This document shows, piece after piece, positions 17,266 through 26,360 of a DNA stretch of 64,000 bases (position 1 is its first letter; every line of letters starts with the position of its first letter). The notes below the pieces were generated by a model that was given only the letters and a program-made list of their open reading frames with translations, was not told the DNA's origin and did no database searches. A program made the translations under genes and the position numbers. Source of the DNA: Tenggerimyces flavus (lineage in GTDB: Bacteria > Actinomycetota > Actinomycetes > Propionibacteriales > Actinopolymorphaceae); NCBI RefSeq assembly GCF_016907715.1, contig NZ_JAFBCM010000001.1, positions 7,169,420 to 7,233,419 of the forward strand, given 5' to 3'.

Positions 17266-18456
17266 ATGAAGCCGTCCGACTTCGCGTGGCCACAGGACCT
17301 GCAGACGGCCGGTCCACCTCTTCTCGTGGACCAGGCGTGGTGTGACCGCCAGGCCGTGTCGATCACGCCGGGGTGGTACGTGCGTGAGTACCGGGACGTG
17401 CAGTTCGTCGAGTTGAACGCCGGTAGCCTTTTCTCCAAGGACTACTCGTACTTGTTCGAGCCTGGTCAGGACATCCACAGCGTCGCCAAGGGATATTGGC
17501 TGACCGAGAGCTTGCGGGCGGACGGCAGCCCTGGTCGCCACGCTCACCTGCACCGCATCACCGCGCCGGCCTTCCGAAAGCGTGCCGTCGACGGCATGGC
17601 TCAGGTCGCCGAGCGGCATCTCGCCGGGCTCATCGGTGACGTCGTCAGAAAGGGCGACGACACGTTCGACCTGGCAGAAATGGCGTACTCGCTCACGTTC
17701 AGGATCATGTGTTCCTTCTTGGGTTTTCCTGACGAGAACGAGACTGCATTGCGGGCGGCCATCAGGGAGACGTTCGACCGCTGGGACAACACGCCGGAAT
17801 CCCCCGAGCTGCGTTCATATATACGTGACGTCGCGCGTCGTCGACTCGACAGACCGGGAACGGACGTTCTTGACACGCTGGTGACGGCATGGCGCGACGA
17901 ACAGATCACCGAGGAGGAGCTCCAAGGCTATATCTGGATGATCCTCACGGCCTACAACGACACCGGGACGACGATCGTCAACACGATCGCTCTCCTGGAT
18001 CAATTCGACCTGCTCGACGAGACACGCGCCAAAATCGACGATCAGGAGTGGATTGAAAGGGAAATAGAAGAAGTGATGCGGTACATGCCGTCGTTCAGCC
18101 AGGGTCCGACGGTCGCCGTTCAGGAGGTGACGATGCCCGACGGCACCCGGATCCCTCCTTCCAGCCTCGTGATGACCTGCTACGCGGCGGCCAATCGTGA
18201 CCCCGCTGTGTTCGATGAGCCTGACCGGTTCGTCGCCACGCGTTCGCCCAATCCGCACCTCGCCTTCGGCCACGGAATCCACTACTGCACAGGCGCTCCG
18301 CTCGCTCGGGTGGTCGTTCCCGCGGCCGTGACGATGGCCCTCCGGCTCCTTCCAGGGCTTCGCCTGCACTCCGACCAGGAGCTGTTCGTCCGCCATGCCA
18401 GCATCGTCGACTACGTTGAGGCGACGGCGACGTTCGACCAGCAAGCGGCAGCCTGA
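17266..18456 (+). CDS. Cytochrome P450
   Basis: 396 residues. GGGAGG lies 7 bases before the ATG. The heme-binding loop is FGHGIHYCTGAPLAR with the thiolate C341. The K-helix ExxR is EEVMRY, and the I-helix carries TAYNDTGTT, with Asn where most bacterial P450s have Gly/Ala before the Asp-Thr pair. The size and absence of a membrane anchor fit a soluble bacterial class I P450 that takes electrons from ferredoxin. No ferredoxin or reductase gene is next to it. The substrate is unknown; the isolated position argues against a complete biosynthetic cluster here. Confidence 0.95.
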   Translation: MKPSDFAWPQDLQTAGPPLLVDQAWCDRQAVSITPGWYVREYRDVQFVELNAGSLFSKDYSYLFEPGQDIHSVAKGYWLTESLRADGSPGRHAHLHRITAPAFRKRAVDGMAQVAERHLAGLIGDVVRKGDDTFDLAEMAYSLTFRIMCSFLGFPDENETALRAAIRETFDRWDNTPESPELRSYIRDVARRRLDRPGTDVLDTLVTAWRDEQITEEELQGYIWMILTAYNDTGTTIVNTIALLDQFDLLDETRAKIDDQEWIEREIEEVMRYMPSFSQGPTVAVQEVTMPDGTRIPPSSLVMTCYAAANRDPAVFDEPDRFVATRSPNPHLAFGHGIHYCTGAPLARVVVPAAVTMALRLLPGLRLHSDQELFVRHASIVDYVEATATFDQQAAA

Positions 18457-18461
18457 GCTGT

Positions 18462-19143
18462 CGCGGTCCAGCGGGGCGCCCGCCGCGTTCGAGAACGCAG
18501 ATTGAACACTCGGACAAGCTCGCGCACGCCCGACGTCAACCAGACGGGCAGCGAGGTCAGCGGCAGGACCTGCGACCGTCTCGCCCACCTTCGCGGGCAA
18601 CGTGCCCATCGCCTTCAGCCGGCTCTGGTCGGACCAGCCCAGCGCGTCGTCGAGGACCACCGGCACACCGCTGCCGTCGGTCGCCATGAGGCCGGCGATC
18701 GCCAACCGCAGCAGGATCGCCAGGCTGCTCGCGCGCTCCCGTCGGCAGCGACCCTGGTCGGCTGGCCCGTCGTCCGATCTGCTAGCTGTCTCGTGTTCGC
18801 ATCGCTCCCGCAGGGCGAACGCTTCCCTATCCAGCCTTGACGCCAGTGAAGCCAGAGACGCTGAAAGCTCAGGGTCCGAGCGGTGGTTCCGCACCGCCTC
18901 CATCCCCGCTTCCATGTCCTCGCCAGACAGCCTCGTCTCAGGCACGACGAGCACAGCTCCAGCGGCCGCAGCGGCCTGCCTCTGCAAAGGCTCCGCGTAC
19001 CGCAGTAGGAGGCTCAGGTCCAGATCCAGGCTCTTCAACCGAGTCGTCTCCGCCTCAGTTCCCACAGGCCGCACTGCCAGGACCTCCCTCGTGCCATCCG
19101 CGCTGAACAACCGCTGCCGCACCTCCAAACGCAGACGGTCCAT
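18462..19143 (-). pseudogene. Remnant of an SMC/RecN-like AAA ATPase gene
   Basis: The start at 19143 has GAAAGGA six bases before it. The first 130 residues are coherent but unrecognised (for example SLDLDLSLLLRYAEPLQRQA). The next part reads LAILLRLAIAGLMATDGSGV then PVVLDDALGWSDQSRLKAMG, which is the Walker B/D-loop region of SbcC/SMC-type ATPases (PVVLDDALGxxDxxRLxxM). The expected end (QVIVLT...) is missing, and the frame then wanders into the antisense of the P450 gene without a proper stop. I treat it as a 3'-truncated gene; the real end is not clear. Confidence 0.5.
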
Positions 19144-19369
19144 CACCCGTCCTTTCGTGCAGACAGTGACGAACACGAGCCGCCGAATGGCCGCATGCGC
19201 GGCGGCAGGGCGAATGCCCTCCATCCCCCCAGGCCTTCCCATACTGATGGATGGAGGGCCGCCCGAATCGCGTCCCCGACCTCCAATGAAAGGAAGAGGC
19301 CGGTAAGGGGTTCCCTCCACGACCGGCCTGGGTGACCGGCGCGCGGAGGGCAGGAAAGGGACGCGACAC

Positions 19370-19579
19370 CTAGACCAGCCGCGCCTTCACCCACAGGGCA
19401 CGCAGCAGACCCCTCCTGACTCCGGACTGGCTGTAACGGATGCCGTGCTGCCGATTCACGTTGCGGACCGCCCGACCACCCGCGTCAACACACCAGACGC
19501 CTGCAGTCTGACCACAGAAACCGCACGGCGTCGCCAGAAGCTTCTTCCGCCTCAGCTCGGCTTCCTCGTACTCGTCCAT
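19370..19579 (-). CDS. Small zinc-ribbon-like protein
   Basis: 69 residues, starting MDEYEEAELRRKKLL. The core TPCGFCGQTAGVWCVDAGGR has C-x2-C and a further W-C, then NRQHGIRY. It resembles the short Zn-binding proteins common on actinobacterial mobile elements (C-x2-C...W-C...H). A weak GAGGA lies just upstream. It precedes the ATPase remnant on the same strand. Function unknown; DNA or protein binding is a guess. Confidence 0.55.
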   Translation of the reverse strand: MDEYEEAELRRKKLLATPCGFCGQTAGVWCVDAGGRAVRNVNRQHGIRYSQSGVRRGLLRALWVKARLV

Positions 19580-19816
19580 GCATCCTCATTCCCCGCCGCC
19601 AGGACCACCCGCCCAGGCCGCCCGCTCGAGCGGTGGCATCCGGGGGTGGCCGTTTTGGTCCGGGCGGCGGCCGGGAAGGAGTTCCTGCGGCATCCGGCCG
19701 CCGCGCCGTATCCAGATCCTGACGACGGGTAGTCGACGTGGATACCCGCGCACGCATAGGCTCATGCGAAGACTTGCGTCGTTGCATAGGCCCGGTACGG
19801 TCGATGAGAGGCACCT

Positions 19817-21053
19817 ATGACGCACGGATTGCCCGACGTCAGCGAGGTGTGGACGCGTCCAGAGGTGCGGCGCGCACTCGGCACTGGGGACTGGGTTGTG
19901 CCACTCCGCGCGGTTCTTCGACGCCGGGCTGAGCCAGACCCAGATCGCTGCTCTCGCCGGGATATCTCAATCGCAGGTCTCGCGGCTAGTCAACGGCCAG
20001 AACCGCGAACCGGGGATGCGCACGGTTGGCGCGCTCGCAGCCGGACTGGGTATCCCGCGGCACATCGTCGGTCTAGCCGATGACGATAGGTCGGAGGACA
20101 ACACGTACCGCAGACAGTTTCTTGCCGGCGCCCTGGGCACTGCCAGCGCCGCTGCACTGCCTGCCCGCGGCCAGATCGGCGATGAAGAACTGCTGCGCGT
20201 CAGTACTCTCACCTACCGACGTTTGGAGCAACACACTCCGAGCGCGTCCCTGCTCGCCGTCGTCACCGCGCATCTCGCTCTCGCCCGTTCGATGCTGGAA
20301 CCCGCTACGGGTGGCCAGCGAACGCGGCTGCTGGCAGCTCTAGCCGAGATCGCCGGGTTGGCGGGCTGGCTCTGCGCCGACCGAAACGACGCCCCTGGCG
20401 CCCGCAGCCACTACCAAATGGCCGTACGGGCAAGCCGCACAGCCGGGCATCCCCTTCTCGCGTCCTACATGCAAGGAAGCCTCGGTCAATACGCCTTCTC
20501 CGCAGGTGACCCAGCGCAGGGCCTCCGCCTCATCCGTGACGCCGACGCGAGGCTGCCGCGCAGCGCACCGGCGATCGCACGTGCCTGGCTCGCATGCTTG
20601 GAGGGCGTCGCCCTCGCTCACCTTGGCGACCGGACCGCGCTCGCACTCGTCGATCACGCCGAGCGCCATCTAGACGCCGGTGCGCACCAGGAGCCCGCAT
20701 GGCCATGGGTCTTCCGGTTCGACGCCTCCAAGGTCGCCGCCCACCGCGCAGTGATCGCGTCCCGTCTTGGTCTCCCTGCCGTTGCGTCGGCGGCGTTCGA
20801 CCGCGCAGCGAGTCCGACCAGCCCCAAACAGGCCGCGCTGACTTCCGTCGAGTACGCCCGGGCGCTCGCTGCCGGTGGCGACCTCGAACAGGCCTGCGAG
20901 GTCGCAGCAACGGCCTATGACACGGGCCGCAAGTTCGGTTCCGAGCGTGTCCGGGTAGCGGTCCGCGACCTCCGAGCCCAACTCGGGGCGGTCTCTATAC
21001 CGGCCGCTGCCGCGCTCGATGATCGGCTGATGACCTCCTACACTGACGCGTGA
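19817..21053 (+). CDS. XRE-type regulator with TPR-like domain, frameshifted near its start
   Basis: The N-terminal frame reads MTHGLPDVSEVWTRPEVRRA then LGTGDWVVPLRA. Near 19912 one extra base shifts the sense to the frame FFDAGLSQTQIAALAGISQS then QVSRLVNG, a Cro/CI helix-turn-helix, which stays open to 21053. The remaining 330 residues are helical repeats of the kind found in actinobacterial XRE-TPR regulators (LEPATGGQRTRLLAALAEIA and similar). Removing one base in the run GCGGTTC restores a single protein of about 411 residues. Either the gene is disabled or the base is an error; an internal ATG at 19896 could give a shorter product. It overlaps the next gene by one base. Confidence 0.75.
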
Positions 21054-21526
21054 TGCGCATTGCGATCAGTGGACACCGTGGCCTCAGACGCGACGTGGAA
21101 CAGTACGTCAACAACGCGATCCGTTCGTACTTCGTCCAGCTGACCCCTGCCCACCTCGTCGGGATCAGCTGCCTCGCCGACGGCGCAGACCAGATCTTCG
21201 CGCGAGCAGTGATCGACGCCGGCGGCCACCTCAACGTCATCGTCCCGGCAGCCCAGTATCGAGACGCACTACCCGAGGACAGCCGCGCCACCTACGACGA
21301 ACTCCTCGCCAACGCGGCCGAAGTGGTCACGCTCGACCATCAAGAATCGACCTCCGAATCCCACATGGACGCTAGCCGCGCCATGCTCGAACGCGCCGAC
21401 CAACTCATCGCCGTATGGGACGGAGAACCCGCCCGCGGCTACGGCGCAACCGCCGACGTCGTCCACCTAGCTCAGGACCTCGGGCTCCCCGTCACGATCA
21501 TCTGGCCGGCCGACGTGACACGCTAG
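21053..21526 (+). CDS. SLOG-like Rossmann-fold protein
   Basis: 157 residues. The ATG shares a base with the preceding TGA. It starts MRIAISGHRGL, followed by GISCLADGADQIFARAVIDA, and later ADQLIAVWDGEPARGYGATA then DVVHLAQ. The S-G-H-R start, the G-A-D-Q-x-x-A motif and the V-W-D-G-x-P-x-x-G-x-G-x-T-A-D-V motif resemble SLOG/LOG-type Rossmann folds that bind nucleotides or nucleotide-derived signals. Tight coupling to an XRE-TPR regulator suggests a sensor-regulator pair. The actual ligand is not known. Confidence 0.65.
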   Translation: MRIAISGHRGLRRDVEQYVNNAIRSYFVQLTPAHLVGISCLADGADQIFARAVIDAGGHLNVIVPAAQYRDALPEDSRATYDELLANAAEVVTLDHQESTSESHMDASRAMLERADQLIAVWDGEPARGYGATADVVHLAQDLGLPVTIIWPADVTR

Positions 21527-21705
21527 ACAGCTTCCTCGGCGATGCGACCAACGTCAGTCCGCGGGCGGGTCATCGTTCGATCGCCTGAACGGGTCTGCTC
21601 ACTCTCCATACCTCGATGGCTTCTCGCAAGCTGAGCGCCTCCAAGGGGGTGTGTGCTTGGGACTGCTCAGAGAATCGAGCCCCTTCGGAGATGTCGAGGC
21701 GCTGA

Positions 21706-22017
21706 CTAGCGAAGGCGTCGCGGAAGCTCGGGAACGCCAGGGGGAAACCAGAGGCCGCCGCCGAGATGGCCTTCTTCGGCGCCGTGTTCGAGCTGCCATC
21801 GACGGATCGCCGCGCTGAAGGGCTGGGCGTAGTTCGCCTCCATCAGCCAGTCGATGCCATCCTCGTCCAACAGGTTCGGGGCGTCGAGTGCCAGGTCCAG
21901 GTGCTCGGCCGGCGGCGGAGGAGTCTCCTCCGCCCAGGCATTGATCGCCGCGCGCCACCACGGGTTTCCGAACCAGGCTCCCGCGTACGCGCCACCGCAG
22001 ATCGCGAAGTACCGCAT
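21706..22017 (-). CDS. Hypothetical protein, 103 residues
   Basis: Not recognised. The start at 22017 (MRYFAICGGAYAG) avoids reading through the 108-bp repeat, into which the frame extends upstream. The protein is rich in Trp and Pro (NPWWRAAINAWAEETPPPPA; DWLMEANYAQPF) and lacks membrane helices after the first 15 residues. It may be a remnant, because its 5' side abuts the repeat. The 180 bases downstream hold nothing I can name. Confidence 0.4.
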   Translation of the reverse strand: MRYFAICGGAYAGAWFGNPWWRAAINAWAEETPPPPAEHLDLALDAPNLLDEDGIDWLMEANYAQPFSAAIRRWQLEHGAEEGHLGGGLWFPPGVPELPRRLR

Positions 22018-22038
22018 CGCGGCAGCCTCGTCCGTGTC

Positions 22039-22146
22039 CAGGCACCTTCGTGACCCTGATCTGGGCATGAGTCTCGTGTTCGACTGATGGAGAGTTCTCA
22101 GTCGAACGTGGGCTGGAGATTGCGACCTCTCGCTTCGGCCGTCGAT
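22039..22146 (-). repeat. 108-bp dispersed repeat, copy 2 (inverted)
   Basis: The reverse complement of 5835-5942 with four differences by my reading, including the same 10-bp stem and 10-base loop hairpin. Together the copies form inverted repeats around about 16.1 kb. It lies between the end of a SARP gene and a small hypothetical gene. Confidence 0.85.
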
Positions 22147-22192
22147 AGGACCTCACCAACATCGCCGCCGCCGTCAGCAGAGCCCGTCGACG

Positions 22193-25100
22193 CTACGGGA
22201 GTTGGGCGATCATCGCTGCCAGCACGGGGGCTCGGCGGGAGTGAACCAGTCGGAGCAGCTCGTGGGCTTCTCGCCGGAGGTCCAGGGCGGCAGCTGGGCG
22301 TCCATCGGCCTGCTCGATGTCCGCGAGCTCGGTGAGCGCGACGCCGAGCCCCAAGCGATACCCGCTGGAGGTCGCGATGGAGCGGGCTTGCTCGACGTAC
22401 TTCCGCGCCGTCCGCAGGTCCGCGTTGAGCCGGCATCCTGCGCCCAAGACCGAGAGCGAGTGGACGAGTCGGATTTGGAACGACGCTCGACGGGCGAGCT
22501 CGGTCGCTCTCTCGGCCAGCTCGATGCCTGCCGCGACGTTGGCCTCGGCGAGCTCCAGCTCTGCGTGGCCGATGAGCGCAGCGCATTGCTGCTCTTGTCC
22601 GAGCTCGGTGGCTTCGGAGGCCCGGGTGAACCGAAGTCGCGCTTCGGTCAGCCGGCCGGCGCGGTACGCCACGTGGGCCAGCATCAGGTCGGTCTCCGCC
22701 ATGAGGCGGGGTTCTTCACGCTGGACTCGTTCGGCGATCCGTTCAGCGGTGCGTTCGGCGGCAGCGATGTCGTCGTCTCGTTCCAGCTGGCACACCACCA
22801 GGTCGATGTGCGAGGCGAGCTCGCCGCGCCGGTCGCCGCGGCGCACCGCGTCGTCGACCGCGACCTGATACTGCGCGATGGCTTCGGTCAGGTCCCCCGT
22901 CGTAGCGGCCATCAAAGCGACGAGCCCATAGTCGCGGTAGGTCAGTGAGGCGACCGTGGCCACCAGGAGGTGGAGCTCCGTCCGCGCCCGTTCGAGCTCA
23001 CCCAGAGATATCAGGGACATGATCAGGTTGCGACGGGCGATCGTCCGCAGGGGCGCACTCGCGGCTGAGCCATAGCCCTCGAGCGCTGCTTGGTTGTGCT
23101 CGAGAGCCAACCACGGCTGACCGCTGAACAGCGCCAGGTTGCCTAGGTTGGCGCGGATCGCGTACGCGGTGTCGGATCTGATCCGCTCACAGAGCTCGAG
23201 AGCGGCCGTCAGGTCGGCGAAGGCGCGCGGCTTGTCGTCCGCCAGGTGCCACCACAGCAAGCCTCTGCTGTTGAGCATGGCGGCGATGGCCTCATCCGAC
23301 CTGTCCCGTTCGGCGGCGCGGAGCCCAGCGTCGACGCAGGCGAGCCAGTTGCCCGCGTAGCCTCGCAAAATGGGATAACCACGCAACGCGTCCGCCAGAT
23401 GGTACGCGGCGTCGTACGGGCCGTTGTCTGCCGCATCGATGACCGCCTCCACCATCGCCGCGCAGTCGCGATCGAGCTCGGCCAGCTCCTCATCCGGATC
23501 GTCCCCGCCGGACAATGAGCTCCCAGCCCGGATCTCCTGAAGCCCCAGATCGTCAACGGACGTGGGACGAACGAGCCGGCGAAGCCCGATTCTCGGGACG
23601 AGCACGCGATCAGCTTGGCGGATGTACGCCTGCATCAGGCGACGCCGGGCCTCGGTGCGTTCGTTCTCGGAGTCTTCGGTACGTGAGCGTTGCACCGCGT
23701 ACGCCCTGATCAGATCGTGCAGCCCGAAGCGTTCGTCCTCTCGACGTTCGACCAGTCCCGCCGAGGCCAGTTCCTCCAGCCAGCCAGCCGCGGTTGGGAG
23801 GTCCAGCCCGGCCGCGGCAGCCGCGTTCACCGCAGCGAAGTCCGTGCCCGGGATGAGACCGCACAACCGCAACAGCCGCTGCTGCGTGGGGGGAAGCGTC
23901 CGGTACGACCAATCGAAAGCCGCGGACAGGTTTGCTTGCTCGTCGCCGACCACCCGCAGCCCCGAGACCGTACCCCGGGCGAGTAGCTGACGAACGTAGT
24001 CGGCCACCCCCAGACGGGGACTCAACGTAAGGTGGGCTGCGGCGACGCGCAACGCCAGGGGCAGGCCCCCACAGATGTGGGCCAGCTCCGCCACTGCATC
24101 GGCTTCGACCGCGGTTCGTTCCGCACCCAGCAAGCCGGTCAGCAACTCGTATGACTGCGCCACGTCGAGCGTGCCAACGGAGATCCGCCGCGCACCTGGC
24201 GACACCTCCAAGCCGGCCAGGTCGTGCCTGCTGGTCACCAGGACCGCGCAGGTGGTGGATCCGGGCAGCAGGTGGCGGACCTGCTCCTCGTTGCTGACGT
24301 TGTCCAGGACCACCAGAATGCGTCGCCCGGCGACGAGCGATCGGAAGGCCGCGGCGAGGTCGTCCAGCTCCGCAGGGACCATCGCCGGCGTCATGCCCAG
24401 GCCCCGGAGGAACTTGCCTAGAACGCGCTCGACGCTCTCTGGCGCCGACGCGGAGTGACCACGAAGATCGGCGAAGAGCTGGCCATCGCCGAACCGTTCC
24501 GTCATCTGGTGCGCGGCAAGCAGCGCCAGCGAGGTCTTCCCGGCGCCAGCCAACCCGTTGATCACCACCACCGGTACCACCCCCGCCGGCCGTGGTGTCC
24601 TGGTGCCGAGAATCGAGCCGACGACCTGGTCGAGCGCTCTGTTTCTCCCGACCAGGACCGTCGACACCGAGGGCAGCTGTGCTGGCGGCCGGCTGTCCGA
24701 TGGTTCAGCGGGCATCGAGTCTTGCCACGGGCCGTCGGCCGTGTCGTCGAGCGCCAGCAGACGACGATGCAACGCGACGGCGGCTGGTCCGGGGTCGAGA
24801 CCGAAACCCTCCCGCAGCGCGTCGGTGAGCTCGCGGAACGTATCGAGCGCCTCGGCGCGACGGTCCTGACGATGCAGCGCCTCCATCAGCTGCATCCACA
24901 ACCGTTCCCGCGCCGGGTACTCCTGGACCAGCCGACGCAACGACGACACCATGTCCGCGCCGACGAGTCCGGCCCCGAGTCGCAGCTCGTTCGCGCGTTC
25001 CAACGCCGCGAGTAACTCGTCGGTCAACCCGGGTCCGTACTCGCGCGCCAACGCATCTGGCACCAGACCACTGAAGGGCTTACCTCGCCACAAGGTCAAC

Positions 25101-25513
25101 GCTCGTTGCAGGTTCGCAAGCTCGGCGATCGGGTCACCCGAGTCGCGGTCGGCGGTGAGCTTGCGAAAGCGGTGAAGGTCTACGGCCTCGGCGTCGACCT
25201 CGAGGCGGTAGCTGCCGCCGGAAGAGGTGATCGCATGTTTGCCCAAGATCGCCCTCAGGCGGCCGACGTAGGTGTGGACCGCGCCGCGGGGATTCTCCGG
25301 CAGGCTTTCGTCTTCCGGCCAGAGACAGCGCACCAAGACCGCGCCGTCGACGGCGCTTCCGGCCGACATCGCCAAGGCGGCCAGCAGGACTGAAGGCCTA
25401 CCGGGTGGCACCGCGACCGTCTGCTCGTCCCGCCGTACCTCCAACGGACCAAGCAGGGCGAGTTCCCACCGCGAATCTGGTGCGAGCCGCTCGAAGCCGG
25501 TCATATGCATCAC
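22193..25513 (-). CDS. SARP/AfsR-type regulator with NB-ARC ATPase and TPR domains
   Basis: 1106 residues. Order: OmpR-like winged helix (about 15-110, LLGPLEVRRDEQTVAVPPGR), bacterial transcriptional activator domain (about 110-255, LQRALTLWRGKPFSGL to GLDPGPAAVALHRRLLALDD), NB-ARC ATPase with P-loop INGLAGAGKTSLALLAAH near residue 325 and a Walker B-like RRILVVLDN, a winged-helix stretch ending FGLHDLIRAYAVQR, and C-terminal TPR-like helices. AfsR-type proteins activate secondary metabolism or secretion genes, with ATP binding and TPRs controlling activity. The start is one of three close ATGs (25513, 25510, 25504). Three direct repeats with 11-bp spacing lie 57 bases upstream. Confidence 0.92.
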   Translation of the reverse strand: MMHMTGFERLAPDSRWELALLGPLEVRRDEQTVAVPPGRPSVLLAALAMSAGSAVDGAVLVRCLWPEDESLPENPRGAVHTYVGRLRAILGKHAITSSGGSYRLEVDAEAVDLHRFRKLTADRDSGDPIAELANLQRALTLWRGKPFSGLVPDALAREYGPGLTDELLAALERANELRLGAGLVGADMVSSLRRLVQEYPARERLWMQLMEALHRQDRRAEALDTFRELTDALREGFGLDPGPAAVALHRRLLALDDTADGPWQDSMPAEPSDSRPPAQLPSVSTVLVGRNRALDQVVGSILGTRTPRPAGVVPVVVINGLAGAGKTSLALLAAHQMTERFGDGQLFADLRGHSASAPESVERVLGKFLRGLGMTPAMVPAELDDLAAAFRSLVAGRRILVVLDNVSNEEQVRHLLPGSTTCAVLVTSRHDLAGLEVSPGARRISVGTLDVAQSYELLTGLLGAERTAVEADAVAELAHICGGLPLALRVAAAHLTLSPRLGVADYVRQLLARGTVSGLRVVGDEQANLSAAFDWSYRTLPPTQQRLLRLCGLIPGTDFAAVNAAAAAGLDLPTAAGWLEELASAGLVERREDERFGLHDLIRAYAVQRSRTEDSENERTEARRRLMQAYIRQADRVLVPRIGLRRLVRPTSVDDLGLQEIRAGSSLSGGDDPDEELAELDRDCAAMVEAVIDAADNGPYDAAYHLADALRGYPILRGYAGNWLACVDAGLRAAERDRSDEAIAAMLNSRGLLWWHLADDKPRAFADLTAALELCERIRSDTAYAIRANLGNLALFSGQPWLALEHNQAALEGYGSAASAPLRTIARRNLIMSLISLGELERARTELHLLVATVASLTYRDYGLVALMAATTGDLTEAIAQYQVAVDDAVRRGDRRGELASHIDLVVCQLERDDDIAAAERTAERIAERVQREEPRLMAETDLMLAHVAYRAGRLTEARLRFTRASEATELGQEQQCAALIGHAELELAEANVAAGIELAERATELARRASFQIRLVHSLSVLGAGCRLNADLRTARKYVEQARSIATSSGYRLGLGVALTELADIEQADGRPAAALDLRREAHELLRLVHSRRAPVLAAMIAQLP

Positions 25514-25569
25514 CGTACAAGGAGTCGATTCCCGACGATTGACGTCTACCCACGTCGAGCGTGCTGGGG

Positions 25570-25598
25570 CGTGACAGAACGGCGACAGATTGGCGACA
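25570..25598. promoter_or_regulatory. Candidate SARP operator: three direct heptamers at 11-bp spacing
   Basis: CGTGACA (25570-25576), GGCGACA (25581-25587) and GGCGACA (25592-25598) repeat at exactly 11-base intervals, one helical turn. SARPs are known to bind heptameric direct repeats spaced 11 bp near -35. The site lies in the region upstream of the SARP gene, so auto-regulation or control of a rightward transcript is possible. Confidence 0.5.
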
Positions 25599-25671
25599 AC
25601 ACCGCCACGTCAGCCCGGCCTAACGTCCGAGGACCGATCGTCCCAGCTGAGCACGTGAGTGGGTTCCCACG

Positions 25672-25773
25672 ATGAGACAACTTCCTCCGACCTTTCGCGA
25701 AGCCGACCCGATGATGCTCAGCCGCCGATGCGGAGAACGGAACCTCTACCCCGTTGATCCCCTTCCCCTCTAG
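25672..25773 (+). CDS. Possible 33-residue peptide
   Basis: An ATG frame of 33 codons (MRQLPPTFREADPMMLSRRC onward, ending at TAG) lies in the 330-base gap between the SARP gene and the RDD gene, just right of the 11-bp repeats. There is no clear ribosome-binding site and no family. It may be the start of a lost gene. The rest of the gap holds nothing else. Confidence 0.2.
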   Translation: MRQLPPTFREADPMMLSRRCGERNLYPVDPLPL

Positions 25774-25843
25774 CAGCGGCGCACCCCAGACCGGGCTTGC
25801 GGCGCGCGGTGCTCCCGCGCTGTTGGTTCGCCTCTGAGCCGGA

Positions 25844-26347
25844 TCAGGAGCGGATCACCACGGTGGAGAAAATCTTGTCGTCGAGGGTCTGCCGATGATC
25901 GTCCCAGAGCGGCCATAGGTAGGTCAGGATCGTGTAGATCCCACTGGTGACGCCGCCAAGGAGGGCGCGCAGCAGGAGCCGGCCGAGACCGGTGCCGCCA
26001 CCCAGCGGGCGGCCGTCGGCGACCCGGACCAGCCGGATTCCGACCACCTGCTTGCCGAAGGACTGACCGCAGGCGCCCTGCCGCCAGCCTAGCTGCCAGA
26101 GATGGAACCCCAGCGCGGCCAGGCACAGCACGAGGCCTACCACGGCCAGGATCGTTGCCAGGCCGTCCGCTCCGCTGGTCTGGTCATCACGGATGGCGCC
26201 GAGCGCGACGAACGTGATGCCGATCGTGAGGAGCACAGCGAAGATGAGGGAGTCAATGAGTAGCGCGCCGGCGCGGCGTCCCCAGGAGGCCAACACCACC
26301 CCCGGCACGGACGCCGGTCCGGCTGGACCATCGGCGAGCGGGATCAC
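25844..26347 (-). CDS. RDD family membrane protein, possibly 5'-clipped by the adjacent IS
   Basis: 167 residues with three hydrophobic segments: about 29-52 (ALLIDSLIFAVLLTIGITFV), about 62-85 and about 128-145. The RDD pattern is present: the arginine in GRRAGALLIDSLI and the aspartate of helix 1, then SFGKQVVGIRLV and DDHRQTLDDKIFSTVVI at the end. RDD proteins are membrane proteins of varied role. The GTG start is 10 bases from the IS target duplication, whose TAG stops the frame upstream. The conserved N-terminal text begins immediately (PLADGPAGPASVPGVVLAS), so the original start may have been further upstream and cut off by the insertion. Confidence 0.8.
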   Translation of the reverse strand: MIPLADGPAGPASVPGVVLASWGRRAGALLIDSLIFAVLLTIGITFVALGAIRDDQTSGADGLATILAVVGLVLCLAALGFHLWQLGWRQGACGQSFGKQVVGIRLVRVADGRPLGGGTGLGRLLLRALLGGVTSGIYTILTYLWPLWDDHRQTLDDKIFSTVVIRS

Positions 26348-26360
26348 GCAGCGAGCCTAG

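Noticed and set aside
17815-18461. Continuation of the minus-strand ATPase remnant frame across the P450 gene
   Set aside because: It is the antisense of a well-supported P450. The frame is open only because of GC bias, and the protein text becomes Arg/Gly-rich noise.
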